Source: Chryseobacterium sp. OV279
GTDB taxonomy: Bacteria; Bacteroidota; Bacteroidia; Flavobacteriales; Weeksellaceae
DNA: 64,000 bases
Assembly: GCF_900128945.1 (NCBI RefSeq)
Contig: NZ_FQUD01000001.1
Coordinates: 372,001 to 436,000, forward strand
Direction of reading: 5' to 3'
Made by a program: the position numbers and the translations under genes. The notes beneath the pieces were generated by a model. It saw only the letters and a list, made by a program, of their open reading frames with translations. It was not told the origin of the DNA and searched no databases. This document shows, in pieces, positions 63,303-64,000 of the stretch. How positions within the stretch are numbered: the stretch's first letter is position 1; the number at the start of each line of letters is the position of its first letter.

Positions 63303-63608
63303 TTATCCACAAAGAAAGAATGGTGATGTAATTTTTCATTGCATATGTCACGGATTTTCAAATTTTTAAATGATTTTCTCAAACCCTTTATTCCCGTTGA
63401 CCAGGTAATAATTTGCTTCATTGGACAGGAAAAATAAGATTGAAAAAGCTTCAATGTTAACTGTATATTAACTGGAAAAAGTTATCCACAATATGAGTTT
63501 TTGATTAATGGGGATTATACATCTCACGAAATGAATGATTTAAATGATGGAGATCAAAAAGAGATTTGAAATCAGGTCTTTTTTTGCCGAAATAAAAAGT
63601 TATCCACA
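63303..63608 (+). other. Cluster of three perfect DnaA-box 9-mers
   Basis: TTATCCACA occurs at 63303-63311, 63482-63490 and 63600-63608, all on the plus strand. The last two are embedded in a longer repeat, the 20-mer AAAAAGTTATCCACAATATG (63476-63495 and 63594-63613), followed by similar TTGATT ends. It lies in a 377-base gap with no gene. The gene just upstream on this strand is the HEAT-repeat protein; the one just downstream is on the opposite strand. Possible origin-type or regulatory role; see findings. Confidence 0.6.
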
Positions 63609-63676
63609 ATATGGAATTATTGATTCGGTTTTAGAACGTATTTCCAGTGATCAGCTATTTAAAGTTTAGGATCTGT

Positions 63677-64000
63677 TTACCATTTTTCGGTCAGATATTT
63701 CCAGTATCTTTTCGGGACATGCTGAACATGCAGTTTTAAATTCTTTCGTTCAACAATATTGGTTTTAGTAAAGTATCGCTGCCAGAGAGTCTGGTAGTTT
63801 TGTTCTTCGTCGTGAAATTTTTGCTGGTATTGGTGAAGGTCTAATTTTTCTTCCGGATAAAAGAATTCACAGTTTTCCAGATCGTACAGAATGCCATAAT
63901 GTCGCCTCAAATCATAAATCATCCATTTTTGGTCTTGATAGCGATCTTTAAAATGTTTCCGGATCAGCGGAAGAACATCAAAATCAGGATCTATTTTCGC
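63677..64000 (-). CDS. DUF4130 / TIGR03915-type putative DNA-repair protein, 3' part
   Basis: The C-terminal part of a gene that continues past the window edge on the minus strand; the frame is open from 64000 (A-K-I-D-P-D-F-D) to the stop at 63677. The visible part (PLIRKHFKDRYQDQKWMIYD, then RRHYGILYDLENCEFFYPEE, then VPKRYWKYLTEKW) matches the C-terminal region of DUF4130, which follows radical-SAM proteins in a putative DNA-metabolism pair. An internal ATG at 63922 could be taken as the start but clearly is not. Confidence 0.82.
   Translation of the reverse strand, partial: AKIDPDFDVLPLIRKHFKDRYQDQKWMIYDLRRHYGILYDLENCEFFYPEEKLDLHQYQQKFHDEEQNYQTLWQRYFTKTNIVERKNLKLHVQHVPKRYWKYLTEKW

Overview
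The window looks like a chromosomal segment of a Chryseobacterium-like member of the Weeksellaceae (Bacteroidota, Flavobacteriia). The reasons are low GC, three SusC/SusD pairs, a lipoprotein TamA (TamL type), a GLPGLI-family protein, a fused CcoN-CcoO cbb3 oxidase, no recognisable Shine-Dalgarno sequences, and repeated TAnnTTTG promoter elements. There is no prophage, insertion sequence, CRISPR array or plasmid gene. It is mostly core chromosome with an accessory nutrient-uptake block.

Layout. 0-3.5 kb (minus strand): a lipid-type operon of a CDP-alcohol phosphotransferase, a CdsA-like cytidylyltransferase and a patatin-like protein, followed by a short-chain dehydrogenase and the first codons of another gene. 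3.6-7.9 kb: pyrG, yidC and rnhB. 8-22.7 kb: three consecutive SusC-SusD transcription units, each with its own related promoter and intrinsic terminator. 22.8-33 kb: argS, then a leftward operon tamB-tamL-yihY. 33.4-36.7 kb: cbb3 oxidase genes ccoNO and ccoP with an FNR-like box upstream. 36.8-48.8 kb (mostly plus strand): a small XRE regulator, amino-acid permease, GLPGLI protein, AraC/GyrI regulator, a secreted agmatine-deiminase pair, two identical tRNA-Gln units, menE, arfB, a GreA/Rnk-like factor, a deoxyhypusine-synthase-like enzyme, an alkyltransferase-like DNA repair protein, a 48-residue small gene and a secreted hydrolase. 48.8-62.4 kb (all minus strand): an XRE regulator, a GIDE-LemA membrane operon, htpG, recA, an MpaB/Lcp-like protein, a LuxR-type regulator, pfkA-gap, a DUF4846 lipoprotein and an HxlR regulator. 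62.5-64 kb: a HEAT-repeat protein, an intergenic region with three perfect DnaA-box 9-mers, and the 3' part of a DUF4130 gene.

The most unusual points are these. (1) The first operon: its CDP-alcohol phosphotransferase has Asn in place of two of the four signature Asp residues, and its patatin-like partner has Cys and Ala where the catalytic Ser and Asp should be. (2) The SusC genes share a conserved promoter block. (3) A two-hairpin intergenic repeat occurs four times with compensatory base changes in its stems. (4) The DnaA-box cluster near 63.3-63.6 kb may be an origin-type region. (5) A bacterial GIDE-LemA membrane operon lacks a known function.

All statements come from reading the sequence and from family knowledge. 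No database search or computation was run, so gene names rest on motif recognition. Where a shorter start was chosen, the reason is given in the entry.
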